From Acidobacteriota bacterium (lineage in GTDB: Bacteria; Acidobacteriota; Thermoanaerobaculia; Multivoradales; J023), in NCBI GenBank assembly GCA_029263315.1, contig JAJCXR010000026.1, forward strand, positions 186,001 to 250,000: DNA of 64,000 bases, in the 5' to 3' direction. Positions 8,574 through 18,069 of this stretch are shown here, piece by piece. Every line of letters starts with the position of its first letter. Position 1 is the stretch's first letter. The position numbers and the translations under genes were made by a program. The notes beneath the pieces were generated by a model, which saw nothing but the letters and a program-made list of their open reading frames with translations, had not been told where the DNA came from and did not search any database.

Positions 8574-9023
8574 TTATTCGGTGGAGGCGGGCTTGTCTTG
8601 CTGCTCGAGGGCTGCCTGCAGGGTATGCCACGATAGGGTGGCGCACTTGATGCGGACCGGCAGCTCCCGCACGCCAGCGAGGGCTTCGAGCTTGCCCAGA
8701 TCGACACCCTGGGCGTCGTCCTCGGGCTGGGTGACCATGCGGTGGAAGGTTTCGAAAAGGCTCTGGACGGCGTCGAGGCCCTTGCCTTTGACCGCCTCGG
8801 TCATCAGCGAAGCGGAAGCGGTGGAAATAGCGCATCCGGCCCCTTGGAACGAAACGTCCTGCAGGACACCGTCCTCAACGCTCAAATAGACGTCGATGCG
8901 ATCACCGCACAGGGGATTGTGACCCTTGGCGTGGTGGCTGGCCTGCTCCAGGACGGCGAAATTTCGAGGTTTGCGGTAGTGATCGAGGATCACGTCCTGA
9001 TAGATCTCGCGAAGGTCTGACAT
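8574..9023 (-). CDS. sufU: iron-sulfur cluster scaffold/sulfur-transfer protein SufU
   Basis: 149-residue IscU-fold protein. MSDLREIYQDVILDHYRKPRNF is the SufU N-terminus. The three conserved zinc/cluster cysteines appear in HNPLCGDR, QGAGCAIS and the late KCATLSW, so it is complete. I start it at the ATG at 9023, whose first base is shared with the last base of the sufS stop. The frame is open further upstream but would run into sufS. It accepts sulfur from SufS and sits between sufS and sufT. Confidence 0.94.
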   Translation of the reverse strand: MSDLREIYQDVILDHYRKPRNFAVLEQASHHAKGHNPLCGDRIDVYLSVEDGVLQDVSFQGAGCAISTASASLMTEAVKGKGLDAVQSLFETFHRMVTQPEDDAQGVDLGKLEALAGVRELPVRIKCATLSWHTLQAALEQQDKPASTE

Positions 9024-10300
9024 CAGTCGAAGATCTCCAATATCTTCAGGATCCCGTCGGCCAGGCGGTCGGCTTCCTGACGCGTGTTGTAGAAGGCGAA
9101 CGAAGCCCGCGCCGTGGCTGCCACACCAAAGAAATCCATGATCGGTTGCGCACAATGATGACCGGCCCTGACGGCGATGCCCTGATGATCGAGAATGGTC
9201 CCGACATCGTGGGCATGCACGCCCTCGACCAGGAACGAAATCACCGCGGCCTTGTGCTCGGCGGTGCCGATGAGCCTGACCTGGGGAATGGCCTGCAGGC
9301 GCTGAGTCGCATAGTCGAGGAGGTCCGCTTCGTGGGCGGCGATCGCTTCGAAGCCGAGATTCGTCACGTAATCCATGGCTGCGGCCAAACCGATGGCGCC
9401 GACGATATGGGGGGTCCCCGCTTCGAATTTGTGGGGCGGCACATTGTATTCGGTGGACTCGAAGGTCACCGAGCGGATCATGTCGCCACCACCTTGATAG
9501 GGCTCCATGGCTTCCAGCAGCTCATAGCGCCCGTAGAGGACGCCGATTCCCGTCGGCCCAAAGAGCTTATGGCCCGACAGGGTATAGAAATCGCAGCCTA
9601 AGGCGGCCACGTCAAGGGCGCAGTGGGGGGCCGCCTGGGCGCCGTCGAAGAGCGTTGGAATACCTCGCTTGCGAGCCATGGCGACGATGTCGTGCACCGG
9701 ATTGATGGTGCCGAGGGCATTGGAAATATGCACCAGGGCCAACATGCGAGTGCGCTCGCCAAGCAAATCCTCGAGGGCGCCCAGATCCAAGTCGCCTCGG
9801 TCGTCGATCGGCGCGACCTTTAGACGCGCACCGGTCTGCTGGCAGACCATCTGCCAGGGCACGATGTTGGAGTGGTGCTCCATGGTCGAGATGACGATCT
9901 CGTCGCCGGGTGCAAGCTGCGGTCGTAGAAAACCTTGGGCCACCAGATTGATGCCTTCGGTGGTGCCGCGCACGAAAAGCGCCTCCTCGACCCGTGCTGC
10001 ACCAAGGAAACCGCGGGCCGTTTCCCGGGCACTCTCGTAGGCATCGGTGGCCCGTTGCGAAAGGCTGTGGACCCCCCGATGCACGTTCGAATAGTCCTCG
10101 GCGTAAGCCTTGGCCACACGGTCGATGACCGGTTGTGGTTTCTGGGCCGAGGCCGCGTTGTCGAGGTAGACCAACGGGTGACCATGGATGGTCTGGGACA
10201 GGGCCGGGAACTCCCGGCGCACCGCCTCCACATCCAGCGTTGGCGAATCCCCCAAGGACTGACCCATGGGGGATTTGCGGATTGTGCTCGATCGACTCAT
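9023..10300 (-). CDS. sufS: cysteine desulfurase SufS
   Basis: PLP-dependent group II desulfurase that supplies persulfide sulfur for Fe-S cluster assembly. Its 425 residues include VYLDNAASAQKP, the PLP-lysine segment FYTLSGHKLFGPTG, and the active-site Cys in AGHHCAQP. N- and C-terminal regions match the family. Its ATG overlaps the sufD stop by four bases and its stop overlaps the sufU start by one, so the suf genes are tightly coupled. Confidence 0.96.
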   Translation of the reverse strand: MSRSSTIRKSPMGQSLGDSPTLDVEAVRREFPALSQTIHGHPLVYLDNAASAQKPQPVIDRVAKAYAEDYSNVHRGVHSLSQRATDAYESARETARGFLGAARVEEALFVRGTTEGINLVAQGFLRPQLAPGDEIVISTMEHHSNIVPWQMVCQQTGARLKVAPIDDRGDLDLGALEDLLGERTRMLALVHISNALGTINPVHDIVAMARKRGIPTLFDGAQAAPHCALDVAALGCDFYTLSGHKLFGPTGIGVLYGRYELLEAMEPYQGGGDMIRSVTFESTEYNVPPHKFEAGTPHIVGAIGLAAAMDYVTNLGFEAIAAHEADLLDYATQRLQAIPQVRLIGTAEHKAAVISFLVEGVHAHDVGTILDHQGIAVRAGHHCAQPIMDFFGVAATARASFAFYNTRQEADRLADGILKILEIFD

Positions 10301-11625
10301 ACCGCCTGTCTCACAATGTCGCCCTTGGGCAACCGGGTGAAGAGGAACTCCTCGATGTCCTGGCGGACCGATTCGAGGCGAAACTCGTTCAATACCTCGG
10401 CCGCAAAGGCATAGGTCAACAAGCTCTTGGCCGCCTCTTCACTGATGCCACGGGAGCGCAGGTAGAAGATGGCTTCGTCTTCGAGGTGACCGGTGGTTGA
10501 GCCGTGGGTACAGCGCACATCGTCGGCGTAGATCTCCAGCTGTGGGTTGCTGTGCACCAAGGCATCCGGTGAGAGCAGCAAATTACGGCTCGACTGCTTG
10601 GCGTCCGTTTTCTGCGCGTCCTTGTGCACTTGGATGCGGCCGTTGAAAACCGCCCGTGCCTTGTCTTCGAGGATTCCCTTGAAGAGCTCGTAGCTGTGGC
10701 AGTGGGGCTTGGCATGATCGACCCGCATTTGGTGATCGACGTGCTGGCTTCCGCGAGCTAGATAGAGACCGTTCAGGGTGCAACTGATGCCTTCGGCATC
10801 GAGATAAGCCTGAATGTCATTACGCACCAAGGCGCCGCCATGGTTGATGGAATGGGTGAAGAAATTGGCATCGCGCAACAAATGGATCTTCTGTGTCGCG
10901 ACGTGGAAGGCGTCGAGGCTTTCCTGGCCGATGCGGTAGTGATCGATGACCGAATTGGCCTCGCCGACGATCTCGGTCACAGGGCAGGTGAAGTAGGTCT
11001 CACCGCTGAAACCACAGTAGCTCTCGATCATCGTCAGCTCGGCACTTTCCTCGGCGATGACCAGGTTACGGGGGTAGCTGACCGTCGCCTCGCCGTCTTC
11101 GGTCGTGCCGATGAATACCAGATGGATCGTACGCTCTACCTGGACGCCACGGGGTACGTAGATGAAAGCGCCGTCTTCGATGTGGGCCGTGTTGAGGGCA
11201 ACAAACGGGTGCTGAGCGTCGGCATACTGAGCCAAGTGCTTCTCGACCCATTCGGGTTTGTCCTTCAGGGCGCTGGCCAGATTGCCGACATAGACCCCTT
11301 CGGGCAGAGCATCGACTTGGGAAAGCTGCGCCGAGAAACGGCCGTTGACAAAGACCAGCTCTGCGCAGTCCGGCACGAGAAAAGGTTCCAGCTGTTGTCG
11401 GCTCAAGGCCGGAGAGCTGCTGGCGCGGCGAAAGCTCCGGCGGGCGATCGGTTTGACGTTGGTTTTGCGCCAAGCTTCCAGGCGCATGCTCGGGAAGCCG
11501 ACATCGGAAAAGTGCTCGTAACCCTTGCGGCGCAGGGCTTCGAGCCAAGGTGGCTGAGGACCCAGGGCCTCGACAAAAGCATCGTAGTCGGCGATCAGGG
11601 TTGGCGCTGCAGTGACAGTCGTCAT
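10297..11625 (-). CDS. sufD: Fe-S cluster assembly protein SufD
   Basis: 442-residue subunit of the SufBCD scaffold complex. It is recognised by the SufB/D beta-helix core: YVPRGVQVERTIHLVF, then NLVIAEESAELTMIE and FNGRIQVHKDAQKTDAKQ, and HSNPQLEIYADDVRCTHGST near the C-terminus. The GGGGGAACACC stretch gives a ribosome-binding site before its ATG. It lies between sufC and sufS. Confidence 0.95.
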   Translation of the reverse strand: MTTVTAAPTLIADYDAFVEALGPQPPWLEALRRKGYEHFSDVGFPSMRLEAWRKTNVKPIARRSFRRASSSPALSRQQLEPFLVPDCAELVFVNGRFSAQLSQVDALPEGVYVGNLASALKDKPEWVEKHLAQYADAQHPFVALNTAHIEDGAFIYVPRGVQVERTIHLVFIGTTEDGEATVSYPRNLVIAEESAELTMIESYCGFSGETYFTCPVTEIVGEANSVIDHYRIGQESLDAFHVATQKIHLLRDANFFTHSINHGGALVRNDIQAYLDAEGISCTLNGLYLARGSQHVDHQMRVDHAKPHCHSYELFKGILEDKARAVFNGRIQVHKDAQKTDAKQSSRNLLLSPDALVHSNPQLEIYADDVRCTHGSTTGHLEDEAIFYLRSRGISEEAAKSLLTYAFAAEVLNEFRLESVRQDIEEFLFTRLPKGDIVRQAV

Positions 11626-11642
11626 GGTGTTCCCCCCTCGCC

Positions 11643-12416
11643 TCAGGCCGAAACCGCTTCGGCGGTCACGGCCTCCAGGTTTTCGAGCCAGGCATAGCCC
11701 TTCTCTTCGAGCTCCAAAGCCAGCTCCTTGCCGCCGGAGCGTACGATTCGACCATCCACCAGAACATGCACAAAGTCCGGCTCGATGTAGTCCAGCAGAC
11801 GTTGGTAGTGGGTGATGACCAAGAAAGCCCGCTCGCTGGAGCGCATGGCATTGACGCCATTGGCGACGATGCGCAACGCATCGATGTCGAGCCCGGAGTC
11901 GGTTTCGTCCAGTACCGCCAGCTTCGGGTCGAGCACCGACATGTGAAAGATCTCGTTGCGCTTCTTCTCACCACCGGAGAAGCCGTCATTGACGGGGCGT
12001 TTCAAGAGACTCTCGTCCATTTGCACCATCTTCATCTTCTGCCGCGCCAGCTTGAGGAAGTCGATGGCGTCGACCTCGTCCTCGCCACGGTGTTTGCGGA
12101 TGGCGTTGAGGGCCGCCTTGAGGAAGTAGGTATTGCTGACGCCGGGAATCTCCACCGGATACTGGAAGGCGAGGAAGAGGCCTTCGCGGGCGCGGATTTC
12201 AGGATCCATGTCCAACAAGTCTTGGCCGAGAAAGTCCACCGATCCGTCCTGGACCTCGTACTCTTCGCGTCCGGTCAGCACTTGCGCCAAGGTGCTCTTA
12301 CCCGAGCCATTGGGGCCCATGATGGCGTGGACCTCGCCGGGTTTGATTTCCAGATCGATCCCCTTGAGGATCGGAGTATCTTCAATACTTGCGTGTAAGT
12401 TCTTTATCTTCAACAT
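11643..12416 (-). CDS. sufC: Fe-S cluster assembly ATPase SufC
   Basis: ABC-type ATPase of the SufBCD complex, 257 residues. It shows Walker A GPNGSGKST, the signature FSGGEKKRNEI, Walker B LAVLDETDSGLD, and the H-loop VITHYQR. I start at ATG 12416 because GGAG precedes it at 11 bases and the product begins MLKIKNLHASI, as SufC proteins do. The frame is open another 54 bases upstream without a better signal. Confidence 0.95.
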   Translation of the reverse strand: MLKIKNLHASIEDTPILKGIDLEIKPGEVHAIMGPNGSGKSTLAQVLTGREEYEVQDGSVDFLGQDLLDMDPEIRAREGLFLAFQYPVEIPGVSNTYFLKAALNAIRKHRGEDEVDAIDFLKLARQKMKMVQMDESLLKRPVNDGFSGGEKKRNEIFHMSVLDPKLAVLDETDSGLDIDALRIVANGVNAMRSSERAFLVITHYQRLLDYIEPDFVHVLVDGRIVRSGGKELALELEEKGYAWLENLEAVTAEAVSA

Positions 12417-12532
12417 GATGAGCTGTTCTCCTTCGGGTCGCCCTAAAAGCGGGCGAAATTCATCAATCAAGGCATCTCAGGGGTCAGCGGAAAGTCCGTC
12501 ATTTCCAGAAGGCTGTCGGCCACGGAAACGAC

Positions 12533-13981
12533 TTAGCCGACACTTCCTTCGAGGCTCACTTCCAAGAGCTTTTGGGCCTCGACTGCAAACTCCATGGGCA
12601 ATTCTTGGAAGACGGTCTTGCAGAAACCGTTGACGATCATCGAAATCGCTTCCTCGGTATCGATGCCCCGTTGGTTGCAGTAGAAGATCTGATCCTCTCC
12701 AATCTTCGATGTGGTGGCCTCATGCTCCATGCGGGCAAGGGGGTTCTGGACATCGATGTAGGGGAAGGTATGGGCGCCACAGCGGTCTCCGAGCAACATG
12801 GAGTCACACTGGGAGAAGTTGCGAGCGTTGTCGGCACTCTTGAGGATTTTGACGTGACCGCGGTAGGTGTTTTGACCCTGACCGGCGGAAATTCCCTTGG
12901 AGATGATGGTGCTCTTGGTGTTCTTGCCGACATGGATCATCTTGGTCCCGGTATCGGCCTGCTGGAAGTTGTTGGTCAGGGCCACAGAATAGAACTCGCC
13001 GACGGAATCGTCGCCCTTGAGGATGCAACTGGGGTACTTCCAAGTGATCGCCGAACCCGTCTCGACTTGAGTCCAGGAGATCTTCGAGCGCTTACCTGCA
13101 CAGAGCCCGCGCTTGGTCACGAAGTTGTAGATACCGCCCTTGCCTTGTTTGTCGCCGGGGTACCAGTTCTGCACCGTCGAGTACTTGATCTTGGCGTCAT
13201 CCATGGCCACCAGCTCGACCACCGCCGCGTGCAGTTGGTTTTCATCGCGCATCGGTGCCGTGCAGCCTTCGAGATAGCTGACATGGCTGCCCTCGTCGGC
13301 GACGATCAAGGTGCGCTCGAACTGACCGGTATTCATGGCATTGATGCGGAAGTACGTGGAGAGCTCCATGGGGCAGCGCACCCCCTTGGGGATGTAGACG
13401 AAGGAGCCGTCACTGAATACCGCCGAGTTGAGGGCGGCGAAGAAGTTATCGCCGGCTGGGACCACAGAGCCCAGGTACTTCCTGATCAGCTCGGGGTGTT
13501 CGTGGACCGCTTCCGAGAAGGAGCTGAAAATGATGCCCATTTTCGATAGCTTGTCTTTGAACGTCGTCGCCACCGAGACACTGTCGAACACGGCGTCGAC
13601 GGCCACGCCGGCCAGCATTTCGCGCTCGTGCAAAGGGATACCCAGTTTCTCATAGGTGGCGAGAAGCTCCGGGTCCACCTCATCGAGACTTTTGGGGCGG
13701 TCCGAATCGGACTTTGGTGCCGCATAGTAGTAGGCGTCTTGATAGTCGATGGGAGGGTAGGAGACTTTGGCCCAGGTCGGCTCTTTCAAGGTCAACCAGT
13801 GGCGGAAAGCTTTGAGTCGCCATTCCAGAAGCCATTCCGGCTCGTCTTTCTTTGCCGAAATGAGGCGAACGGTATCTTCGTTCAAACCCTTCGGGATGGT
13901 TGTCTGCTCGATATCGGTGACAAAACCGAACTTGTACTCTTGATTGGCAAGATGTTCGATGGTTTCGCTATTGGTGCTCAT
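12533..13981 (-). CDS. sufB: Fe-S cluster assembly protein SufB
   Basis: 482-residue cluster-scaffold subunit of SufBCD. It has the [20 protein letters not shown] segment, [22 protein letters not shown], the [20 protein letters not shown] motif, and a C-terminal [17 protein letters not shown] with the conserved Cys. AGAAGGAGAG gives a strong ribosome-binding site just before the ATG. It is the first structural gene after the regulator. Confidence 0.96.
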   Translation of the reverse strand: MSTNSETIEHLANQEYKFGFVTDIEQTTIPKGLNEDTVRLISAKKDEPEWLLEWRLKAFRHWLTLKEPTWAKVSYPPIDYQDAYYYAAPKSDSDRPKSLDEVDPELLATYEKLGIPLHEREMLAGVAVDAVFDSVSVATTFKDKLSKMGIIFSSFSEAVHEHPELIRKYLGSVVPAGDNFFAALNSAVFSDGSFVYIPKGVRCPMELSTYFRINAMNTGQFERTLIVADEGSHVSYLEGCTAPMRDENQLHAAVVELVAMDDAKIKYSTVQNWYPGDKQGKGGIYNFVTKRGLCAGKRSKISWTQVETGSAITWKYPSCILKGDDSVGEFYSVALTNNFQQADTGTKMIHVGKNTKSTIISKGISAGQGQNTYRGHVKILKSADNARNFSQCDSMLLGDRCGAHTFPYIDVQNPLARMEHEATTSKIGEDQIFYCNQRGIDTEEAISMIVNGFCKTVFQELPMEFAVEAQKLLEVSLEGSVG

Positions 13982-14051
13982 GCTCTCTCCTTCTATGCGC
14001 CAGAATCAGGCGCCAGCCCTAGGGGACTCCCCGGGGGAAACAGTGCGGTCG

Positions 14052-14507
14052 TTAGTTGGCCAAGGCGCCCCTGACGCTACCTAGCTGGACGAGGGGTGGT
14101 CGCGACGAAACCGCGAGATCAAACAAGGAAATATCTTCCAGCGCCTGAGTAACAGACTGATTGATACGCTGCCAGTTGGCCCGTAGATGGCAGTTGTCTT
14201 CCTGGCTACAGGAGCCGGGCGTGTCTTCGATGCACTCGGTGAAGGCGATGGGTCCATCGAGCGCCGCGATCATGGCTGCGACAGTGATCTGCCGCGGATC
14301 CTGCGATAGGGAGTAACCTCCCTTGACGCCACGATGCGAGCTCAGGAGACCTTCCCGGCAGAGATGTTTCAGGACCTTGCTGACCGTCGGAAGAGGTAGT
14401 TGGGTCTCAACGGCCAGGTCCGGCGCCGAAAAAGGACGCTCGGGCTGATTGGCCAAATAGGACATCAAGACGATGCCGTAGTCTGCCTGCTTGGTCATTC
14501 GAAGCAT
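14052..14507 (-). CDS. Rrf2-family transcriptional regulator of the suf operon
   Basis: 151-residue winged-helix regulator of the IscR/SufR type. MLRMTKQADYGIVLMSYLA and the HTH (LPLPTVSKVLKHLCREGLLSSHRGVKGGYSL) are typical. A cysteine cluster, ECIEDTPGSCSQEDNC (Cys-x7-Cys-x5-Cys), is positioned to hold an Fe-S cluster. It would therefore sense cluster supply. I start at ATG 14507, preceded by GAGAGG. It heads the suf operon and probably autoregulates it through the palindromes upstream. Confidence 0.92.
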   Translation of the reverse strand: MLRMTKQADYGIVLMSYLANQPERPFSAPDLAVETQLPLPTVSKVLKHLCREGLLSSHRGVKGGYSLSQDPRQITVAAMIAALDGPIAFTECIEDTPGSCSQEDNCHLRANWQRINQSVTQALEDISLFDLAVSSRPPLVQLGSVRGALAN

Positions 14508-14599
14508 GGAGTACCTCTCGATGCCACCCCGTAGCTTCGGAAACATCAAGATCCGGGAGTGCAGCACGGTGGGCGAAATGAGGGTGGAAGGCAAAAATA

Positions 14600-14623
14600 G
14601 GACTCATTCAGTCCTGATTCAGG
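14600..14623 (-). promoter_or_regulatory. two overlapping palindromes, putative Rrf2 operator
   Basis: GGACT-n5-AGTCC at 14600-14614 and CCTGA-T-TCAGG (plus-strand reading) at 14613-14623 have perfect arms and share two bases. The second covers half of the -10 element of the suf promoter. Position and symmetry fit repression by the Rrf2 protein encoded immediately downstream (inference). Confidence 0.55.
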
Positions 14624-14648
14624 ATAACAGAAGCTGGAGGACTGTCAA
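14621..14648 (-). promoter_or_regulatory. sigma70-type promoter of rrf2-suf operon
   Basis: On the minus strand TTGACA (14643-14648) is followed after 16 bases by TATCCT (14621-14626). This is a perfect -35 and a 4/6 -10, roughly 115 bases before the rrf2 start codon. The palindromic operator overlaps the -10. Confidence 0.65.
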
Positions 14649-14723
14649 GCCCAGGTTGACGAAACGTCGATGGCCGGCGGGCGGCGGCGCCAGCGGCGGC
14701 CAAGGGTTGGCGAAGAGGCCGCC

Positions 14724-16283
14724 TCAGCCCGCTGCCAATATTTCGCGCAGGCGATGGGCTAAGGCCTTAGGGGTGAATGGTTTGGCAAGAAATGCAGCTT
14801 TTCGTTCGTTGACCATTCGGACGGCGTCGTGACGGTCGGTGTAGCCGGACATGAAGAGGATCTTGAGATCGGGATAGCGGTTCCCTAGCGCTTCCGCCAG
14901 CTCGACACCGCTCTTTTCGGGCATCACGATGTCGGTGAGCAGGAGGTCCGGGTGTCGCGGGAGCTCGTCACATAGGGCTTCCGCTTGTGCAGCGTTGGCG
15001 GCCGAAAGGACGCGATATCCCTGCAACTCGAGGATTTGCCGAACCAAGGCTCGCACTCCCTCATCATCCTCCACCAAGAGGACCGTCTCATTGCCACGGG
15101 GCAGGGTTTCGGAGACGGTCTCCGGCTCTTTCCTGGTCTCCTCGCTGGGCAGGGCGGGAAAGTACAAGCGGAAAAGAGTCCCTTCATCGGTTCGGCTGTC
15201 GAAGGAGATGTGCCCTTTGTTCTGCTGCACGATGCCATAGACGACCGACAGCCCGAGCCCATTGCGCTGTGACTCTTCCTTGGTGCTGAAGAAGGGCTCG
15301 AAAACGCGTTGCTGAACCTCGGTGTCCATGCCGCAACCACTATCTTCGACCGTCAAGAGAACGTAGTGCCCCCTGAGCTCGGGCGAAGCCGGGCCGTCGG
15401 GGCTCGGCAAGACGATATTGCTGGTGCTCAGAGTCAACTTGCCCCCCTGGGGCATGGCATCCCGGGCATTGATCGCGAGATTGAGCACCATTTGCTCGAT
15501 CTGTCCCTGGTCGGCGAGCATCGCACGCAAGGTTGGGTCCAGGCTCGTCGAGAGCTCGATGTCCTCACCGAGCACCCGCCGCAGGAGTTTTTCCATGTCG
15601 GTGACGGCACGGTTGAGATCGAGACGCCTCGGCGAGACCATTTGCTGGCGACTGAGGGTCAGCAAGCGGCGGGTCAGCTCGGCGGCTCGCTTGCCCGCCT
15701 TGCGGATCTCGATCAGGGCCGCACGCCAGGGTTCGTCTTCCGGCATGCGAGCCAAGGTGAGCTCGCTGTAGCCGTTGATCGCCGTCAGCAAGTTATTGAA
15801 GTCGTGGGCGACGCCACCCGCCAGCCTGCCGACGGCATCCATCTTCTGCGATTGCCGGAGTTGCTCTTCGAGCTTACGCTGTTCGGTGACGTCCCGCAGG
15901 GTGCCGCGAAAGCCAATGATCTCGCCGTTGGCGTTATGGATGGCCGAAGCGCTCTCCAGGACCCGCAGCCGTTTGCCGTCACGGGTCTTGAGCTCAAGCT
16001 CGAAGTCTTCGAAAAACCCCTGCTGGACAAAAAGTTGCTCCGCACGTTTGCGGTCCTCGGGATTCCAGTAGAGGTCCCGTGCGATTTCCAAAGCCCGCAT
16101 CTCGTCTTTCGAGCCGTAGCGGAAGAGTCGTAGGCCGGCGCTGTTGATGTCGAGCACTCGACCCGCCAAGGTGCCGATGTAGATGGCGTCGCGGGATTCT
16201 TCGAAGAGCCGGCGATATTCCTCGTTTTCCAAGGAGCCGAAGCCCAAAGGTAGCTCATCGGGTAGAGGTGGACGGTGGTTCAT
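14724..16283 (-). CDS. hybrid PAS sensor histidine kinase with C-terminal receiver
   Basis: 519 residues in three parts: PAS domain with PAC tail (about 20-135), HisKA/HATPase (about 140-385), receiver (about 395-515). The phosphoacceptor motif is VAHDFNNLL, followed by N (LNLAINARDAMP), G1 (VEDSGCGMD) and G2 (NGLGLSVVYGI) boxes. The receiver shows VEDDEGVR, LLLTDIVMP with the phosphorylatable Asp, and a conserved Lys in FLAKPF. No membrane segment is predicted, so it is cytoplasmic. No partner regulator is adjacent. The AI-2E-type gene lies upstream on the same strand. Confidence 0.94.
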   Translation of the reverse strand: MNHRPPLPDELPLGFGSLENEEYRRLFEESRDAIYIGTLAGRVLDINSAGLRLFRYGSKDEMRALEIARDLYWNPEDRKRAEQLFVQQGFFEDFELELKTRDGKRLRVLESASAIHNANGEIIGFRGTLRDVTEQRKLEEQLRQSQKMDAVGRLAGGVAHDFNNLLTAINGYSELTLARMPEDEPWRAALIEIRKAGKRAAELTRRLLTLSRQQMVSPRRLDLNRAVTDMEKLLRRVLGEDIELSTSLDPTLRAMLADQGQIEQMVLNLAINARDAMPQGGKLTLSTSNIVLPSPDGPASPELRGHYVLLTVEDSGCGMDTEVQQRVFEPFFSTKEESQRNGLGLSVVYGIVQQNKGHISFDSRTDEGTLFRLYFPALPSEETRKEPETVSETLPRGNETVLLVEDDEGVRALVRQILELQGYRVLSAANAAQAEALCDELPRHPDLLLTDIVMPEKSGVELAEALGNRYPDLKILFMSGYTDRHDAVRMVNERKAAFLAKPFTPKALAHRLREILAAG

Positions 16284-16290
16284 TTGGTCC

Positions 16291-16346
16291 CCGTTGGTTG
16301 CAGCCCGTTGGTTGCAGCTCGTTGGTTAGAGCTCTCTCGTTGCAGC
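16291..16346. repeat. 14-bp tandem repeat, four copies
   Basis: Unit CCGTTGGTTGCAGC. Copies 1 (16291-16304) and 2 (16305-16318) are identical; copies 3 (16319-16332) and 4 (16333-16346) are degenerate. It fills the short space between the sensor kinase start and the AI-2E-type gene stop, so it sits in the kinase translation leader. Confidence 0.85.
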
Positions 16347-16355
16347 TCCGTCGGC

Positions 16356-17573
16356 TCAGTGCTTGCTGGCGGGCAGGGGGTTGGCGCTGATCAGATGGGC
16401 CAGCCAGCGAAAGTCCTCGGTGTGCTCGAGGAAAATCTTCAAGATCATCGTCAGCGGTACTGCCAAGAGCATACCGACGGGCCCCCAGACCCAACCCCAG
16501 AAAATGAGGGAAAGAAAGACGACGAGGGTTGAAATTCCCAGTTGGCGTCCCATCAGATGGGGCTCGACGGTATTACCGAAGACGAGGTTGATGACCAAGT
16601 AACCGATACCCACCAGCAACGCATGACCGGTACCGACCTGGACGAGGGCGAGGGCCATGGCGGGGATGGAGGCAAGGATCGATCCAAGGCTGGGGATGTA
16701 GTTGAGGAAGAAGGCGATCAGCCCCCAGAGCAGTGGAAAGTCGATGCCCATCCACAGGACCCAAAGGTACACCGCACCGCCGGTGACCAGGCTGATCAGT
16801 GTCTTGATCGCTAGATAGTGTTGCATCTCCGTCTTGGCCCGGGTCATGCGCGCCAGATCTTCGGGTTCCCACCCCAAGGCGACCTGCAACTTGCGGGGTA
16901 AAGCGCTGGCCTCGAAGAGGATAAAGATCATCATCAGGAAAACCAGGACCGCCGTCGTCATCAAGGAGGCGATGGTTCGCAGGGTGCCGGTGACAAAATC
17001 GAAGAGAGATCCTATGTCGACTTGGGAAGTTGGTTTCTTGCGTCCATTTTTCGCCCCTTCCCCCAACCCTTGGCTGCCGTCGCCCACCGCCGGCGCTGCG
17101 GGGTCCGGAGTGAGGATGCTACCCGGTGTGTCGGGTGTCGAGGTTTCCACGGAGGTCGCCAAGGAGCCCTCCGGCGGGTTGGGCAGGGTCTCCTGCAACC
17201 AATCGAGCTCGCTGGTGTTGATGCCGAGCTCTTCCAACCACAGCAACGCCGAGCGGGTTTTCTGCTCTAGACGGAGCTGGTAGGAGGGGGCTGAGCGGGC
17301 AAAAGCGCTGACCGAATTGCCCACCAGCAGCAGCATGGCGACAACGACGAGCACATTGGCCAAGACGGTGGTCAGCACCGAGACCAGCCTAGGGATGCGG
17401 TGTGCGATGAGCCAGGAGAGCAAGGGAGCGCTCAAAACCGAAAGAAAGATGGCCAGCACCAACGGCAGGGCAATCGGTTTGATTTCCCGCAACCCGGCGA
17501 CGACAAGGACCAGCGCCGCAGTGACAAAAAGGAATCTGGCGCCCCGGTTATGGATTTTGACGTCCTTGCTCAT
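16356..17573 (-). CDS. AI-2E family transporter (PerM/YdiK type)
   Basis: 405-residue inner-membrane protein with about eight helices, arranged as is usual for the AI-2E transporter family. Two N-terminal helix pairs are followed by a hydrophilic loop (about residues 110-195) and the conserved second half with DFPLLWGLIAFFLNYIPSLGSILASIPA. Substrates of most members are unknown. The family includes Na+/H+ antiporters and autoinducer-2 exporters. The loop carries a low-complexity Pro/Gly/Thr-rich insert (TSTPDTPGSILTPDP). HU-like gene lies upstream. Confidence 0.88.
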   Translation of the reverse strand: MSKDVKIHNRGARFLFVTAALVLVVAGLREIKPIALPLVLAIFLSVLSAPLLSWLIAHRIPRLVSVLTTVLANVLVVVAMLLLVGNSVSAFARSAPSYQLRLEQKTRSALLWLEELGINTSELDWLQETLPNPPEGSLATSVETSTPDTPGSILTPDPAAPAVGDGSQGLGEGAKNGRKKPTSQVDIGSLFDFVTGTLRTIASLMTTAVLVFLMMIFILFEASALPRKLQVALGWEPEDLARMTRAKTEMQHYLAIKTLISLVTGGAVYLWVLWMGIDFPLLWGLIAFFLNYIPSLGSILASIPAMALALVQVGTGHALLVGIGYLVINLVFGNTVEPHLMGRQLGISTLVVFLSLIFWGWVWGPVGMLLAVPLTMILKIFLEHTEDFRWLAHLISANPLPASKH

Positions 17574-17657
17574 CGCTTTCTCTTGACCGCGTGTTGCCCC
17601 TTGGCAGGCAGGTGCGAGTTGTCGTCTTCGACAACGTCGCCGCCGGCTGTTGTCTCC

Positions 17658-18005
17658 TCAAGGAGATTGGGCCATCTCCTGGACTGCCTTGAGAGCGCGA
17701 ATACGGACGATCCGGCGGGTTGGTTTGGCCGCGAAGGTCGTCGCCTCTCCGGTGAAGGGATTGACTCCCTGGCGTTCCTTGGTAGCTTTTTTTGTGCTGA
17801 CGACAAATTTGGCCAGACCCGGCAAGGTGAACGTGCCGGCGGCGCGCTTCTTCAGGTGACGGTGCATGTAATGGGCCAGGGAATCGAACACCGCTGCCAC
17901 ATCCTTGCGCCCGAGACCGGTTTCCTCGGCGATGGCGGCGATCAGGCGCGCTTTGGTGTAAGGCTCCCGGATCGCGGTGAGCTTGTTTTCAGGATTCTCA
18001 GCCAT
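17658..18005 (-). CDS. HU/IHF-family DNA-binding protein
   Basis: 115 residues. An HU-like fold is seen from YTKARLIAAIAEETGLGRKDVAAVFDSLAHYMHRHL, GTFTLPGLAKFVV, and the DNA-binding arm region KATKERQGVNPFTGEATTF. The C-terminus is RIVRIRALKAVQEM. The start at 18005 is supported by GGAGG 8 bases upstream. It is longer than E. coli HU (90 residues) because of N-terminal and C-terminal tails. It lies between a small hypothetical gene and the exporter gene. Confidence 0.9.
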   Translation of the reverse strand: MAENPENKLTAIREPYTKARLIAAIAEETGLGRKDVAAVFDSLAHYMHRHLKKRAAGTFTLPGLAKFVVSTKKATKERQGVNPFTGEATTFAAKPTRRIVRIRALKAVQEMAQSP

Positions 18006-18069
18006 CACAATAACCTCCGCCGGGTCGCGGCGCGCGCGGGCATCGATACCACCGGGAAGAAGCCCCAGA

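Noticed and set aside
12572-13549. 325-codon plus-strand frame inside sufB
   Set aside because: Antisense shadow of sufB, which is unambiguous.
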